Below are positions 22,172-31,136 of a DNA stretch of 64,000 nucleotides, in pieces. The first letter of the stretch is position 1, and each line of letters opens with the position of its first letter. Below the pieces are notes generated by a model that was not told where the DNA came from, searched no databases, and saw only the letters and a program-made list of their open reading frames with translations. The stretch spans positions 124,001 through 188,000 of the forward strand of contig NZ_CAJYCN010000005.1 in NCBI RefSeq assembly GCF_913566895.1. The letters are read 5' to 3'. The position numbers and the translations under genes were made by a program. This DNA is from Listeria ilorinensis (GTDB lineage: Bacteria; Bacillota; Bacilli; Lactobacillales; Listeriaceae).

Positions 22172-23010
22172 GAACGAGAAACCTTCTTTCTTAAAAAATT
22201 TTGTTTAGGTGAGAGGAAAAAACTAACGAGGAAAAATGCAGCGGAGGTTAGAACAATGCTGGAGCCAGCAGCAATATTAAAGCTGTAACCAATAAAAAGG
22301 CCAAGTAGCGAGGAAAGTGCACCAAGGCTCGCAGATAAAAACATCATGGTTTTTAGACTGTTTGCGTAAAGATAGGCTGTTGCAGCAGGGGTGATCAGCA
22401 TGGCGACAATCAAAATCGTACCCACGCTTTGCATGGCAGTCACAGCTACCAAGGTCAAAAGGATCATCAGCAAATAATGATAAAAATTCACTTTCATCCC
22501 TAAAGCCTTTGCCATGAGAGGATCGAAGGAGGTGATCAATAGCTCCTTAAAGAATATAACGATGAGTAGCAGCACAAAGATCGAAACGCCAATGGTAATA
22601 TATTTGTCGATATCTTGGACAGCAAGGATATTACCAAACAAAATATGGAAGAGATCAGTGGAACTATTGGCGACCCCAATCAAAATAACACCAAGTGCCA
22701 GAAACGAGCTGAAAGTGATGCCGATTGCTGTATCGCCTTTGATGACACTATTATTTTTGATATAAGTAATGATCACGGAGGCAAAAAGTCCAAAAATAAT
22801 CGCACCAATAAAGAAATTCAAACCGAGTATAAAAGAAATGGCAACCCCAGGAAGAACTGCATGTGAGATGGCATCTCCCATAAGTGACATGCCGCGTAAA
22901 ATAATAAAACAACCAACTGTTCCCGAAACAATACCGATTACGAGAGCTGTAATCAAGGCATTTTGTAAAAAGTGAAAATTCTGTAATCCGTCAATAAAGT
23001 TTGCGATCAT
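22168..23010 (-). CDS. psaC: Manganese/zinc ABC transporter, permease
   Basis: A 280-aa ABC-3-family integral membrane protein with about eight hydrophobic segments and the loop [19 protein letters not shown] typical of Mn/Zn permeases. It starts inside the ATPase gene (20-base overlap) with GAGGTGA upstream. The order ATPase-permease-binding protein is that of psaBCA in streptococci. Confidence 0.93.
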   Translation of the reverse strand: MIANFIDGLQNFHFLQNALITALVIGIVSGTVGCFIILRGMSLMGDAISHAVLPGVAISFILGLNFFIGAIIFGLFASVIITYIKNNSVIKGDTAIGITFSSFLALGVILIGVANSSTDLFHILFGNILAVQDIDKYITIGVSIFVLLLIVIFFKELLITSFDPLMAKALGMKVNFYHYLLMILLTLVAVTAMQSVGTILIVAMLITPAATAYLYANSLKTMMFLSASLGALSSLLGLFIGYSFNIAAGSSIVLTSAAFFLVSFFLSPKQNFLRKKVSRS

Positions 23011-23734
23011 TTTTGTTCACCTCATCCACAAATATATTCTCTCCATATGCTCGCACCAGTGCTTCTTTTTGAAAAACATGATTGGTACGACCGGAAGCAA
23101 CGAGTCGTTTATTCAGGATGATTAGCTGGTCGAAATACTCTCGGACTTTGCTGAGGTCATGATGGACAATTAGAATGGTCTTTCCAGCATTTTTCAGCCG
23201 ACGAAGAGTTTCCATAATGATCTGTTCACTGATAGCGTCTATACCAACAAATGGCTCATCTAGAAAAATATAATCGGCTTTTTGAACCAGACAGCGGGCA
23301 AGGAGGACACGTTGGAACTGACCGCCAGAGAGTTCACTGATTTGTCTATTTGCAAATTCTTCCATTCGGACTGTGCGGAGAGCTAGTTCGACATCTGCCC
23401 AATTTTTTCTCTTTAAGGTTTTGAACAAGCCAACTTCGGGGTACGTTCCAAGTGAAACGCATTCCTTAACGGTAATAGGAAAGGTAAAGTCAACGGCACT
23501 TTTTTGTTCAACATAAGCGATTTGTTTCAGCTGTTTTTTAGCAGGCTGTCCGTTGATCGAAATTTCTCCTGTATGAGGAGTGATCGCTAGAATGGCTTTT
23601 AACAGGGTAGATTTACCGGCGCCATTCGGACCAATTACTCCTGTAATCGTCGGTCCCTTTAGTGAAAAGCAAATATCATCTAGGGCTGTGCCATTATTTT
23701 GATAAATAACCTGAACATTTTTACATGTAATCAT
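22991..23734 (-). CDS. psaB: Manganese/zinc ABC transporter, ATPase
   Basis: A 247-aa ABC ATPase with Walker [10 protein letters not shown], signature [15 protein letters not shown], Walker B YIFLDEPF and the switch histidine in VHHDLSK. It powers the import complex with the permease and lipoprotein encoded next to it. The ATG at 23734 follows AAAGGTGA; the in-frame GTG at 23743 lies within that site. Confidence 0.93.
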   Translation of the reverse strand: MITCKNVQVIYQNNGTALDDICFSLKGPTITGVIGPNGAGKSTLLKAILAITPHTGEISINGQPAKKQLKQIAYVEQKSAVDFTFPITVKECVSLGTYPEVGLFKTLKRKNWADVELALRTVRMEEFANRQISELSGGQFQRVLLARCLVQKADYIFLDEPFVGIDAISEQIIMETLRRLKNAGKTILIVHHDLSKVREYFDQLIILNKRLVASGRTNHVFQKEALVRAYGENIFVDEVNKNDRKLY

Positions 23735-24564
23735 TTCAATCACCTTTTCTTTGGGGCAAAACTTAGTTAGTGAGAAGTCCTTTCTAGTTTTTTAGTAATG
23801 AGAATAGGAATTATTTCGATTTGGGGTATGATTCTACGTTTGTTATGAAGAGTATGAATGCGAGAACGTTGGGATTACGCTAGCATTGTCATGAGGAGGT
23901 CGGTTTTATGATTTTACTATATATAAAAAAGTTTCCCTTGTCAAACTTTTTTTCTCTGAAGAAAATGATGAGATATTCTAGTAGCGTACTAAACGGCAAA
24001 GAAACTGAAATAAAACCACTTTTGGTAAGTTTTATTTCAATTTCTCCGGTTTTGTATGAGCATGAATTTATCAGAAAAATAGAAGGGATAATGTGCCAAA
24101 TGATTAAAGAGGGTTGGCATCCTGTAACATTTGTTTCCCTTCATTTTTGTATCATTACCGAGCGTTTCATTCTGACGCATAAATGATGTTAATGCTTTGA
24201 GAAAGATTTCAAGTTTGTACTCCAGTGCCAATAAGTATTTGAGTTGGTTCATTCTATTCCCCTCTAAGTGATCTCTTTATAATGATCAGCTTATTTTATA
24301 CGATTTGATAGTGTTTATATAATACTTTCTATGAGATGGGCATTCGTATTTCAGGTACTTTTCATTTATGGAGAAAAGATTCGCTTGATCGTAGCAAATG
24401 CCTATAAAATCTTGATTTAGGCTGCTTTTAATAAAAGTGAATGAGAAACAACGATGATTTTATAAAGTTCACAAAGTTGTCAAAATAAAGTTGAAAAACA
24501 TCCCTATTTATATTGAATTAGTATGATATTATAAAAGTCGGTCAATAAGAGGGGAGAAAAAAAC
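23735..24564. other. Long intergenic region with two weak opposing small ORFs
   Basis: About 830 bp separate the metal operon from the internalin gene. On the plus strand 23908-24186 (92 codons) starts after a good GAGGAGG site. On the minus strand 24252-24037 (71 codons) also follows a good GAGGGG site. They overlap and neither product is recognisable. A 16-bp imperfect inverted repeat (24001-24016 with 24029-24044) lies in the overlap. One of the two may be real or a gene remnant; I cannot choose. Confidence 0.4.
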
Positions 24565-26190
24565 ATGTACCAGAAAAAATTTTCAAAAATAGCAATGATT
24601 ATCTGCTTAGTCATTGTCGTGTGTTCTCCTGCTGTTTTGGCAGAAGATACACAACAGGATAATAACACGATCAGCCAGCAATCCCAGCCAATGATTGATA
24701 ATGGATCGATGAATACAGAAAAAGAAAATTTGAAAAATGAGGAAACAGTTGATTCATGGATGCCAGACCCGATTTTGCAACAGGCAGTGGCTCAAGAATT
24801 GCAAATTACCGATCCAGCTGCTCTCACTAAAAATGATATGAAACAATTGACTTCACTCATTTTTACAGAGGAGAGACAGGAGGCACTTTCTTCTCTACAA
24901 GGCTTAGAATACGCGGAAAATCTCTATTATCTTTACATTCCGAAAAGTCAGGTCCAAAGTATTGATCCGCTTGCACATCTAAGTAAAATGGAAGTTTTAT
25001 ATGTCATGTTTTCGCAGGTTACAGATCTTAGCCCATTGCGAGGAATGAGCAAGATGAGAAATCTTCATGTGGATGCAAATCCAATTACAGATTATTCACC
25101 GATTGCTGAGCTAACGAATCTGGAGGAATTTGGAGCTCGTTACAGTGGTATTCAAGATGCTTCATTTTTAGAGAATTCGCCAGGACTTCACTCTGTTTTT
25201 CTTTGGGATAACAAAATCCAAGATGTTTCTTTTCTTCAAAATCTAAATCAGTTACAGGTTTTGGAATTGAGCTATAATCAGATTCAAGATGATGCTCTGC
25301 CGCTTATTGCACAAAAATCACAACTAACCCAACTATATCTGGGTGGTAATAATTTGACGAATGTGGAGGCTCTTCAACAATTAGATTTGTTGCAAAATAT
25401 TACACTCCATAATAATCACATACGAGATCTTTCTCCACTTGGGCAATTACCTAATTTGACCAATGCGGATGCGAGATATCAAACCATTGTTCTAGATGCA
25501 GTTGTGACAAATCAGCAATTTTTACAAACAAGTCCAGTTGTGAATGGAGAAGGCCATGTTGTACCGATCACACCGACTGGAGAAAATAGTGAGGTCGGAA
25601 CGCCGCAGAATGCAGATATCTTATGGACGGATTTACAAGACACAGGTACTTTTCATTCGCAGTGGGATGATCCAAGTCTTGGCAGTAAATTCTACTTTTC
25701 TGGAACGATCGTTCAGGATTATGAAAATCAGCAGGATGCAGCGCCTGTGACGGTCAAATATCAAGATGAAACAGGCAATCGTTTGGCAGATGAAGAGGTC
25801 TTGAATGGGAAAATCGGTGAAAGTTATCAAACGGATGCCAAAGATATTCTTGGCTGGCGTTTAAAAAAGACACCAGACAATGCAGCAGGTCATTTTTCGA
25901 AAGAAGCGCAAGAAGTCATCTATTTGTATGAGAAAGAAATAGTACCGCCAGAAAATGATGGCACTGACCAGGAAAATACACCTCCTGACGAGAAGAAAGT
26001 CACACAACCAGATACTAGTCACCCCAACAAAGACGTGCTCTTGACAAATCGTGCACAACCGCAGCAAAAGCTGGCAAAAGTAACCAATACTACTCTGCCA
26101 CAGACAGGCGATCAACAAGACTCACTTTATTGGCTGATGGGCAGTATTTGTATAGTGATTAGTGGCTGCCGGTTAAAAAAACGTCTATAA
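24565..26190 (+). CDS. Internalin-like LRR surface protein with LPXTG anchor
   Basis: 541 aa. A signal peptide ends near VLAED. An internalin cap follows (PDPILQQAVAQELQI), then about nine 22-residue leucine-rich repeats (roughly 95-310; for example NLTNVEALQQLDLLQNITLH), a MucBP domain (VTVKYQDETGNRLADEEVL, about 395-455), a Thr/Pro-rich stalk, and LPQTG with a hydrophobic segment and basic tail. Sortase A should anchor it to peptidoglycan. The ligand is unknown. The start has a strong AGAGGGGAG site. Confidence 0.92.
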   Translation: MYQKKFSKIAMIICLVIVVCSPAVLAEDTQQDNNTISQQSQPMIDNGSMNTEKENLKNEETVDSWMPDPILQQAVAQELQITDPAALTKNDMKQLTSLIFTEERQEALSSLQGLEYAENLYYLYIPKSQVQSIDPLAHLSKMEVLYVMFSQVTDLSPLRGMSKMRNLHVDANPITDYSPIAELTNLEEFGARYSGIQDASFLENSPGLHSVFLWDNKIQDVSFLQNLNQLQVLELSYNQIQDDALPLIAQKSQLTQLYLGGNNLTNVEALQQLDLLQNITLHNNHIRDLSPLGQLPNLTNADARYQTIVLDAVVTNQQFLQTSPVVNGEGHVVPITPTGENSEVGTPQNADILWTDLQDTGTFHSQWDDPSLGSKFYFSGTIVQDYENQQDAAPVTVKYQDETGNRLADEEVLNGKIGESYQTDAKDILGWRLKKTPDNAAGHFSKEAQEVIYLYEKEIVPPENDGTDQENTPPDEKKVTQPDTSHPNKDVLLTNRAQPQQKLAKVTNTTLPQTGDQQDSLYWLMGSICIVISGCRLKKRL

Positions 26191-26196
26191 AATTAG

Positions 26197-26237
26197 AAAA
26201 CCCCCTAAGCGTTAATTTTACGCTTAAGGGGTTTTTT
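26197..26237. terminator. Bidirectional terminator between internalin gene and clpP
   Basis: AAAACCCCCTAAGCGT (26197-26212) pairs with ACGCTTAAGGGGTTTT (26220-26235) and has T-runs on both strands. Confidence 0.9.
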
Positions 26238-26245
26238 ATGCATGC

Positions 26246-26839
26246 TTATTTAAGGTTGTTTTTGCTGACGATGATATCGTCAATCAAGCCGTATTCTTTC
26301 GCTTGCGCAGCATCCATAAAGTTATCACGATCTGTATCACGTGAAATGACTTCAATTGGCTGACCTGTTTTTTCAGAAAGAATGGTGTTCATACGTTCTT
26401 TGATTTTTAAAATATGACGAGCAGCGATCTCGATTTCAGTGGCTTGACCTTGCGCGCCGCCTAGTGGTTGGTGAATCATGATTTCGGCATTAGGTAGGGC
26501 AAAGCGTTTGCCATCTGCACCTGCTGCCAAAAGGAAAGAACCCATAGAAGCGGCCATACCCATGCCGATTGTTTGAACATCTGCTTTGACAAAGTTCATC
26601 GTATCATAAATCGCCATACCAGCAGAGATGCTTCCGCCTGGAGAATTGATATAAAGAAAAATATCTTTTTCAGGATCCTGTGCATCAAGGAAAAGCAGTT
26701 GTGAAACGATCGAATTGGCCACATTGTCGTCAATCGCACTTCCCAACATGATGATCCGGTCTTTCAACAAACGGGAGTAAATATCATAAGCACGTTCACC
26801 GCGGCTTGTTTGTTCAATAACTGTAGGAATTAAATTCAT
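26246..26839 (-). CDS. clpP: ATP-dependent Clp protease proteolytic subunit
   Basis: ClpP forms the tetradecameric peptidase that works with ClpC/ClpX/ClpE in protein quality control, stress and virulence. The 197-aa sequence begins with the family start [20 protein letters not shown] and has the catalytic triad Ser98 (GMAASMGS), His123 (MIHQPLGG) and Asp172. AGGAGG lies 10 bases before the ATG at 26839; TTG at 26845 is a less likely start. A CtsR operator controls the promoter. Confidence 0.98.
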   Translation of the reverse strand: MNLIPTVIEQTSRGERAYDIYSRLLKDRIIMLGSAIDDNVANSIVSQLLFLDAQDPEKDIFLYINSPGGSISAGMAIYDTMNFVKADVQTIGMGMAASMGSFLLAAGADGKRFALPNAEIMIHQPLGGAQGQATEIEIAARHILKIKERMNTILSEKTGQPIEVISRDTDRDNFMDAAQAKEYGLIDDIIVSKNNLK

Positions 26840-26901
26840 AATCAAGAAACCTCCTGTGATTTTCAGTTTGAATAGTTTATTCTTTTACATGCGTTGATTA
26901 T

Positions 26902-26931
26902 ATCATATAATATTGGTCAAAGTAGGTCAAA
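26902..26931 (-). promoter_or_regulatory. clpP promoter with CtsR operator
   Basis: GGTCAAA at 26915-26921 and again at 26925-26931, three bases apart, match the CtsR heptad direct repeat exactly. On the minus strand the promoter reads TTGACC (26925-26930), 17-base spacer, TATGAT (26902-26907), so the operator overlies the -35. Heat or stress should relieve CtsR repression. Confidence 0.9.
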
Positions 26932-27169
26932 TGAAAGAACTTGATAGTATTCTTTTCTCAATTACCCATCTGATTCATTCGTCATCTTTCTCATAAAAAT
27001 CATTGCGTATTTTTCGCGAAAATAGATCATCTTCACAATAGATAGACCATTAAATAGGTCTTTTGATCTAATAATCTGTAGAAAAGTTAAAGGTTTCTTT
27101 GAAGATATTTACTTCAATCTAATAATTGCTTTAATATAGAAATATAAAAACAACAGGAGGACAAAATAT
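26932..27169. other. Intergenic region upstream of the LPMO gene
   Basis: It contains a 12-bp palindrome TTTTCGCGAAAA (27011-27022) and a small hairpin with AGACC/GGTCT arms (27046-27063). No gene and no clear consensus promoter were found. Confidence 0.4.
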
Positions 27170-28615
27170 TTGAAAAGAATAACTAAAATAGTGGGGTTTA
27201 TGCTTGTAATTGGTATTAGCTTAATTTGTATGAAAGTAGACGCGTCCGCACATGGATATATTTCTAAACCCGCAAGCCGGGCATATCTAGGTAATCTTGG
27301 AATTAATAAGAATGTTGGATCTGTACAATGGGAGCCGCAAAGTATTGAAGCAGCAAAAGGCTTCCCGGCAGCAGGACCCGTGGATGGTAAAATTGCAGGT
27401 GGAGGAAAATATCCGCTTTTAGATGTACAGACGGAAAATCGCTGGGTAAAAGTCGATATGCAACCCGGTCTTAATACTTTTGAATGGACATTGACCGCGC
27501 CGCATAGAACTGCAAGTTGGCAGTACTATATTACGAAAAAGGACTGGGATCCGAATGCACCGCTCACACGGGCCTCTCTTGAGCCGCTCAAAACGATTCA
27601 AGATAACGGATCAATACCAAGCACAAAAGTAGTTCAGCAAGTAGAGATTCCAGCTGATCGTTCCGGTTACTATGTTATCTTAGGGATTTGGAACATTGCA
27701 GATACGGGAAATGCTTTCTATCAAGTGATCGATGCTAATATTGTGAATGGAGATGGGGAGCAGGCAGATGAAACAGATACTGAGGTTCCAACAGCACCAA
27801 GTGAACTGGCTTCAACAGTTCAAACTTTTCATTCCATTCAACTAAGCTGGAAAAAAGCGATCGACAATAAGGGGATCGCTGCTTACGAAATTTATCGTGA
27901 TGGTAAAAAAGTCGGCGAATCAACGACAACTACATTCACGGATGAGCAGCTAGCGGCAGATACAGCATATACATATCAAGTCTATGCACGTGACTTTGCG
28001 GGCAATCGTTCTGTAGCCAGCGAGGTGTTAGTGGCCCAAACGAAAGTGAAACCGGCAATTGATAATGTGGCACCAACTGCACCAACTCGACTAATGGCGC
28101 ATGCAAAAACGACTTCAACGGTTGATTTTTGCTGGCAGCGGGCAACAGATAATGTGAAGGTTGATCATTATGAAATTTATCGAAATGGCATAAAAATCGC
28201 TTCCACGACATCGAATATGTATCAAGATAAGGGGCTTAAAGCAGATACAAGTTACACTTATCAAGTATTCGCCGTGGATACATCAGGCAACCGTTCAGCA
28301 GGAAGTAACCAGATGACTGTTAAAACGGAGCCAAAATTAGAAGGTGTTTGGACAGCTGATGAAATCTATCTATCGGGTGATACAGTCACTTTCAATGGAA
28401 AAAGCTACCGGGCTAAATGGTGGACGAGAGGAAATAATCCGGAAACCAGTGATGTCTGGCAACTGATCAGCAATGATATCCCAGAATGGAATTCATTAAA
28501 AGCCTATAGTGGCGGAGATAAAGTTCGCTATAACGGCAAACTTTACCAGGCGAAATGGTGGAATAAGAATGCCCGTCCGGCTGGGGCTGCTGAATGGAAG
28601 GAAATCCAAGAATAA
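27170..28615 (+). CDS. Lytic polysaccharide monooxygenase (AA10), chitin-binding
   Basis: 481 aa, secreted. The signal peptide is predicted to end at A27, exposing His28 (HGYISKPASRAYLG), the first histidine of the copper brace; the second is His112 in APHRTASW. After the AA10 domain come two fibronectin type III domains (about 200-292 and 298-388) and two CBM5/12 chitin-binding modules with AKWW motifs at the C terminus. It oxidatively cleaves chitin. The start is TTG with AGGAGG 9 bases upstream. It corresponds to the L. monocytogenes gene next to clpP (lmo2467 type). Confidence 0.95.
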   Translation: MKRITKIVGFMLVIGISLICMKVDASAHGYISKPASRAYLGNLGINKNVGSVQWEPQSIEAAKGFPAAGPVDGKIAGGGKYPLLDVQTENRWVKVDMQPGLNTFEWTLTAPHRTASWQYYITKKDWDPNAPLTRASLEPLKTIQDNGSIPSTKVVQQVEIPADRSGYYVILGIWNIADTGNAFYQVIDANIVNGDGEQADETDTEVPTAPSELASTVQTFHSIQLSWKKAIDNKGIAAYEIYRDGKKVGESTTTTFTDEQLAADTAYTYQVYARDFAGNRSVASEVLVAQTKVKPAIDNVAPTAPTRLMAHAKTTSTVDFCWQRATDNVKVDHYEIYRNGIKIASTTSNMYQDKGLKADTSYTYQVFAVDTSGNRSAGSNQMTVKTEPKLEGVWTADEIYLSGDTVTFNGKSYRAKWWTRGNNPETSDVWQLISNDIPEWNSLKAYSGGDKVRYNGKLYQAKWWNKNARPAGAAEWKEIQE

Positions 28616-28621
28616 GCAGTT

Positions 28622-28669
28622 AAAAACCATCCCTGCAAACAATCATGCTGTTTGCAGGGATGGTTTTTT
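28622..28669 (+). terminator. Terminator after the LPMO gene
   Basis: A 19-bp stem (28623-28641 with 28649-28667) is followed by T6. Confidence 0.93.
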
Positions 28670-28740
28670 GTTGAAGAAATTTTCTGCTAATATCAAGAAA
28701 AACTGAAAAATAGCAGAGATAGGATAAGAGAACCGTTTCT

Positions 28741-28778
28741 TTGAGAGAGTTGCTTATTTTATAATGTAAGCGATAACA
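28741..28778 (+). promoter_or_regulatory. PAP2 gene promoter with perfect cre box
   Basis: TATAAT is at 28760-28765; the -35 is weak. TGTAAGCGATAACA (28765-28778) matches the CcpA cre consensus TGWAANCGNTNWCA at every position and covers the transcription start, a position typical of repression by roadblock or occlusion. Confidence 0.7.
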
Positions 28779-28793
28779 AGAGGAGGTTCTATT

Positions 28794-29648
28794 ATGTTGT
28801 TTTCACGCAAGCAGTATATATGGATTGTGATTAGCTGTTTTGTTGCACTCATTCTTTTTAGCTTTATTGATTTGCCCGTTTCAAAGGCGATTGCCAATCC
28901 TGATCCAACAGCACGACCATTTTGTCAGTTTATGTATATTTTTGGAGAAATGGCATCCAGTGTTTTTTTAGTGGTTGGATCTGCGATTTTTTTTCGAGCA
29001 GCCAAATATAAAAGTCATCCGCTTGTACGTGTTTGGAATATCTTTTTCACGATACTGACATTTCTGCTCGCCTTATTTATGGCTGTCATGATGATCACTT
29101 TTAGGATTGAAAGGCTGCCAGATCCAACGTTAGCAACAATCATTATTCTATTTGTTCTTGTAGCTACTTGGATCCTGTGCGATCGGTTCTGGCTTTTGAA
29201 ACAAGATCAGACAGCCATTTTACGCTTGGAACGTGTCGCCTATTTATTGATTGTCTACTCCATTTTACTCAACATGGTAATCAATGTTATAAAACCAATC
29301 TGGGGACGCGTACGTTTTCGCGATTTATTGTCGGACTACAGTAATTTTTCACCGTGGTATCTCATTCAAGGTGTGGCTGGTGCAGCTTCATTTCCATCCG
29401 GTCATGCAGCGAATGCCATCAGTGCGATCGGATTGGCACTTTATGTGGATCCGTCCAAACCAGGCCGCGTCAAGAAAGTTTTTTACTTTGGGGTGATTTG
29501 GGGACTGACTGTTGCAATCAGTCGTGTGTTTTTTGGTGCGCATTATCTGTCAGATATCACGATGGGCATGTTTATTTCTATCAGTCTATATGTTTTCTTG
29601 TGTTGGCTTTTTCGATTGAAAGAGCATCATGCGGGACTTAGGCTCTAG
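28794..29648 (+). CDS. PAP2-family membrane phosphatase
   Basis: A 284-aa protein with about six membrane segments and the three PAP2 motifs: KPIWGRVRFRD (motif 1, F in place of the usual P), FPSGHA (motif 2) and SRVFFGAHYLSD (motif 3). Members dephosphorylate undecaprenyl pyrophosphate, phosphatidic acid or phosphatidylglycerophosphate at the membrane; the substrate here is unknown. AGAGGAGG precedes the ATG. A cre box upstream suggests carbon control. Confidence 0.9.
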   Translation: MLFSRKQYIWIVISCFVALILFSFIDLPVSKAIANPDPTARPFCQFMYIFGEMASSVFLVVGSAIFFRAAKYKSHPLVRVWNIFFTILTFLLALFMAVMMITFRIERLPDPTLATIIILFVLVATWILCDRFWLLKQDQTAILRLERVAYLLIVYSILLNMVINVIKPIWGRVRFRDLLSDYSNFSPWYLIQGVAGAASFPSGHAANAISAIGLALYVDPSKPGRVKKVFYFGVIWGLTVAISRVFFGAHYLSDITMGMFISISLYVFLCWLFRLKEHHAGLRL

Positions 29649-29752
29649 TAGCTAATTCTTTTATAAAAAAACCACTGAGGGTACTTGTATTTAAACGATT
29701 TTTCAAGTATAATAACTTCTTGTACGGTGAAATTTTCCCCGTTATTTGATAA

Positions 29753-29824
29753 GCCCTCGTGGTGCAACGGATAGCACGTGAGATTCCGGTTCTTAAAATG
29801 TGGGTTCGATTCCTGCCGAGGGCG
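29753..29824 (+). tRNA. tRNA-Arg (anticodon CCG)
   Basis: The acceptor stem GCCCTCG (29753-29759) pairs with CGAGGGC (29817-29823), with discriminator G. D-arm GTGC/GCAC. The anticodon stem TGAGA/TCTTA holds loop TTCCGGT with anticodon CCG. The T-arm loop is TTCGATT. CCA is not encoded. It reads the CGG codon. Confidence 0.93.
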
Positions 29825-29831
29825 CTTATTT

Positions 29832-29877
29832 AATAGCCAAAAACGCTGCCATAGAGCCGTTTTTGGCTATTTTTTTG
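29832..29877 (+). terminator. Terminator after tRNA-Arg
   Basis: A 14-bp stem (29832-29845 with 29858-29871) is followed by a T-run. Confidence 0.9.
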
Positions 29878-29900
29878 TTTGGGAAAGGAGACCTGAGGAC

Positions 29901-30344
29901 ATGTCTTGGGATACGCATAAGCTGATTGATTTGCTTCAGGAAGTGGAAAAAGAGATTGAATTTTTGACATTTACCCGCACGCCTGTTTCTCTGGAGCAGA
30001 TTTCACAGTTGGAAAGTCGGTTTGAGTTACATATAAATACAGATTTAAAAGAGATTTTAACGCGTGTCGGGTGTACGTCATTCGGTTTCAATGATATGAG
30101 CTGGGAGTGGATCCAAACATCGAATGAATGCTGTCGTGTGCAGTATCAGGACGAGAAAAGAGCCGCGATTCTGAAAGACAGTTTTATATTTTCAGATGAT
30201 GGTGGAGGAAATCAAGTTGCAGTCAAAGAAGACGGCACCCTCTTTCTGCTGTATCATGACGAGCCTGATTTTTTGCAGTTGGAAGGAACGATTCATTCCA
30301 TGCTGAATGATTTTTATGAATATTTGACTCGAGATAAAGCGTAA
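29901..30344 (+). CDS. SMI1/KNR4 (SUKH) family protein
   Basis: A 147-aa protein with the SUKH pattern: PVSLEQISQLESRFELHINTDL near the start, then FIFSDDGGGNQVAVKEDGT in the middle, and a C-terminal helix. In bacteria most SUKH proteins are immunity proteins of polymorphic or contact-dependent toxins. No toxin gene is adjacent, so it may be an orphan immunity gene or a housekeeping variant. The start at 29901 has AAAGGAGA and GAGGA upstream. It lies just after tRNA-Arg and its terminator. Confidence 0.8.
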   Translation: MSWDTHKLIDLLQEVEKEIEFLTFTRTPVSLEQISQLESRFELHINTDLKEILTRVGCTSFGFNDMSWEWIQTSNECCRVQYQDEKRAAILKDSFIFSDDGGGNQVAVKEDGTLFLLYHDEPDFLQLEGTIHSMLNDFYEYLTRDKA

Positions 30345-30481
30345 TATATGTAAAGTAGAAGCAGTCATTCAAGAGAAGTCATTTCATCAGCAAATTACCG
30401 AATCATTGAGATTCTTCCAGCAAAGGGTAGGTTTTCTGAGGAAGTCTAGGACTGCTATCAGAACAAGGATGGACATAAAAA

Positions 30482-30532
30482 AACAAGAAGCAAGCAGCGC
30501 TAAATCGGCGTTGTCCAGCTTCTTGTTCTTTT
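30482..30532. terminator. Bidirectional terminator
   Basis: AACAAGAAGC (30482-30491) pairs with GCTTCTTGTT (30518-30527), with A- and T-runs outside. It separates the SUKH gene from the convergent small membrane gene. Confidence 0.8.
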
Positions 30533-30754
30533 TTATTTATATCGATCTACAATCGTTTGCAAGCGCTCGATATCTTTTAGATCATTTCGCGAAAATTCTT
30601 TTTTATCCATTAGAAGGCGAATATCCTCAGTACGAAAGCCCTCCTCTTTTAGAATTTTTATGATCTTGTTTTCTTTATAGTGATATAACGAAGATAGAAA
30701 AAGAATGGCCAGCAGCAATAAAAGGCCAAAAAGCAGTGCAGTCATTGTACCCAT
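30533..30754 (-). CDS. Small single-span membrane protein
   Basis: 73 aa. An N-terminal hydrophobic segment (about residues 4-23) is followed by a charged cytoplasmic helix (KENKIIKILKEEGFRTEDIR). The family is not recognised. AAGGGGGAT upstream of the ATG is a good ribosome site, and a terminator follows the stop, which supports a real gene. Confidence 0.65.
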   Translation of the reverse strand: MGTMTALLFGLLLLLAILFLSSLYHYKENKIIKILKEEGFRTEDIRLLMDKKEFSRNDLKDIERLQTIVDRYK

Positions 30755-30838
30755 AAGATCCCCCTTAGATCAATTAATATTTATGTAATTATTATTATAC
30801 TATAGTTATATTTTTATTGTATCACAACCTTATTCCTA

Positions 30839-30867
30839 TTGATAAAAGGAACGTTTGTTCGTATAAT
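30839..30867 (+). promoter_or_regulatory. SOS (LexA) box within a consensus promoter
   Basis: TTGATA (30839-30844), 17-base spacer and TATAAT (30862-30867) make a near-perfect promoter. GGAACGTTTGTTCG (30848-30861) fills the spacer and matches the Gram-positive LexA site CGAACNNNNGTTCG at all specified positions except the first C. Confidence 0.8.
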
Positions 30868-30890
30868 GGAATTCGATAGGGGGCGTAATT

Positions 30891-31136
30891 GTGTACAGTT
30901 TGTTTGAGCAGGAGAAAATCAATCAAAGCGAGCGGGAATTTCAACTATTGAGTTGCTTAAATGCGCGGCGGATTGTGAGTGGCAACCGCCAGCAGAAAAA
31001 GGAAGAGATCACCGGCCGGCTTGTCTATATTAATTTTCAATATCGTTTTTGTGAGCTGGAAACAGAGAAGGGGAAAAGGGTTCAGCTAATGTTGGATGAT
31101 ATTACAATGGAAAGGCGAGGTGGAAGTGATGAGTGA
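30891..31136 (+). CDS. YolD-like protein, small
   Basis: An 81-aa protein with a GTG start (GGGGGCG upstream). The C-terminal half, ITGRLVYINFQYRFCELE followed by an LMLDDI segment, resembles the beta-rich C-terminal part of YolD-like (PF08863) proteins. YolD proteins usually accompany Y-family DNA polymerases of the SOS response. None is here, but the promoter carries a LexA box. It overlaps the next gene by 8 bases. Confidence 0.65.
   Translation: MYSLFEQEKINQSEREFQLLSCLNARRIVSGNRQQKKEEITGRLVYINFQYRFCELETEKGKRVQLMLDDITMERRGGSDE

Noticed and set aside
27011-27022. TTTTCGCGAAAA palindrome before the LPMO gene
   Set aside because: It resembles an operator but matches no regulator site that I can name, and no promoter is clearly associated with it.
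29753-29824. tRNA-Arg as an attachment site for an island
   Set aside because: No integrase and no repeated tRNA 3' end is found downstream; the prophage in this window sits in cas6 instead.
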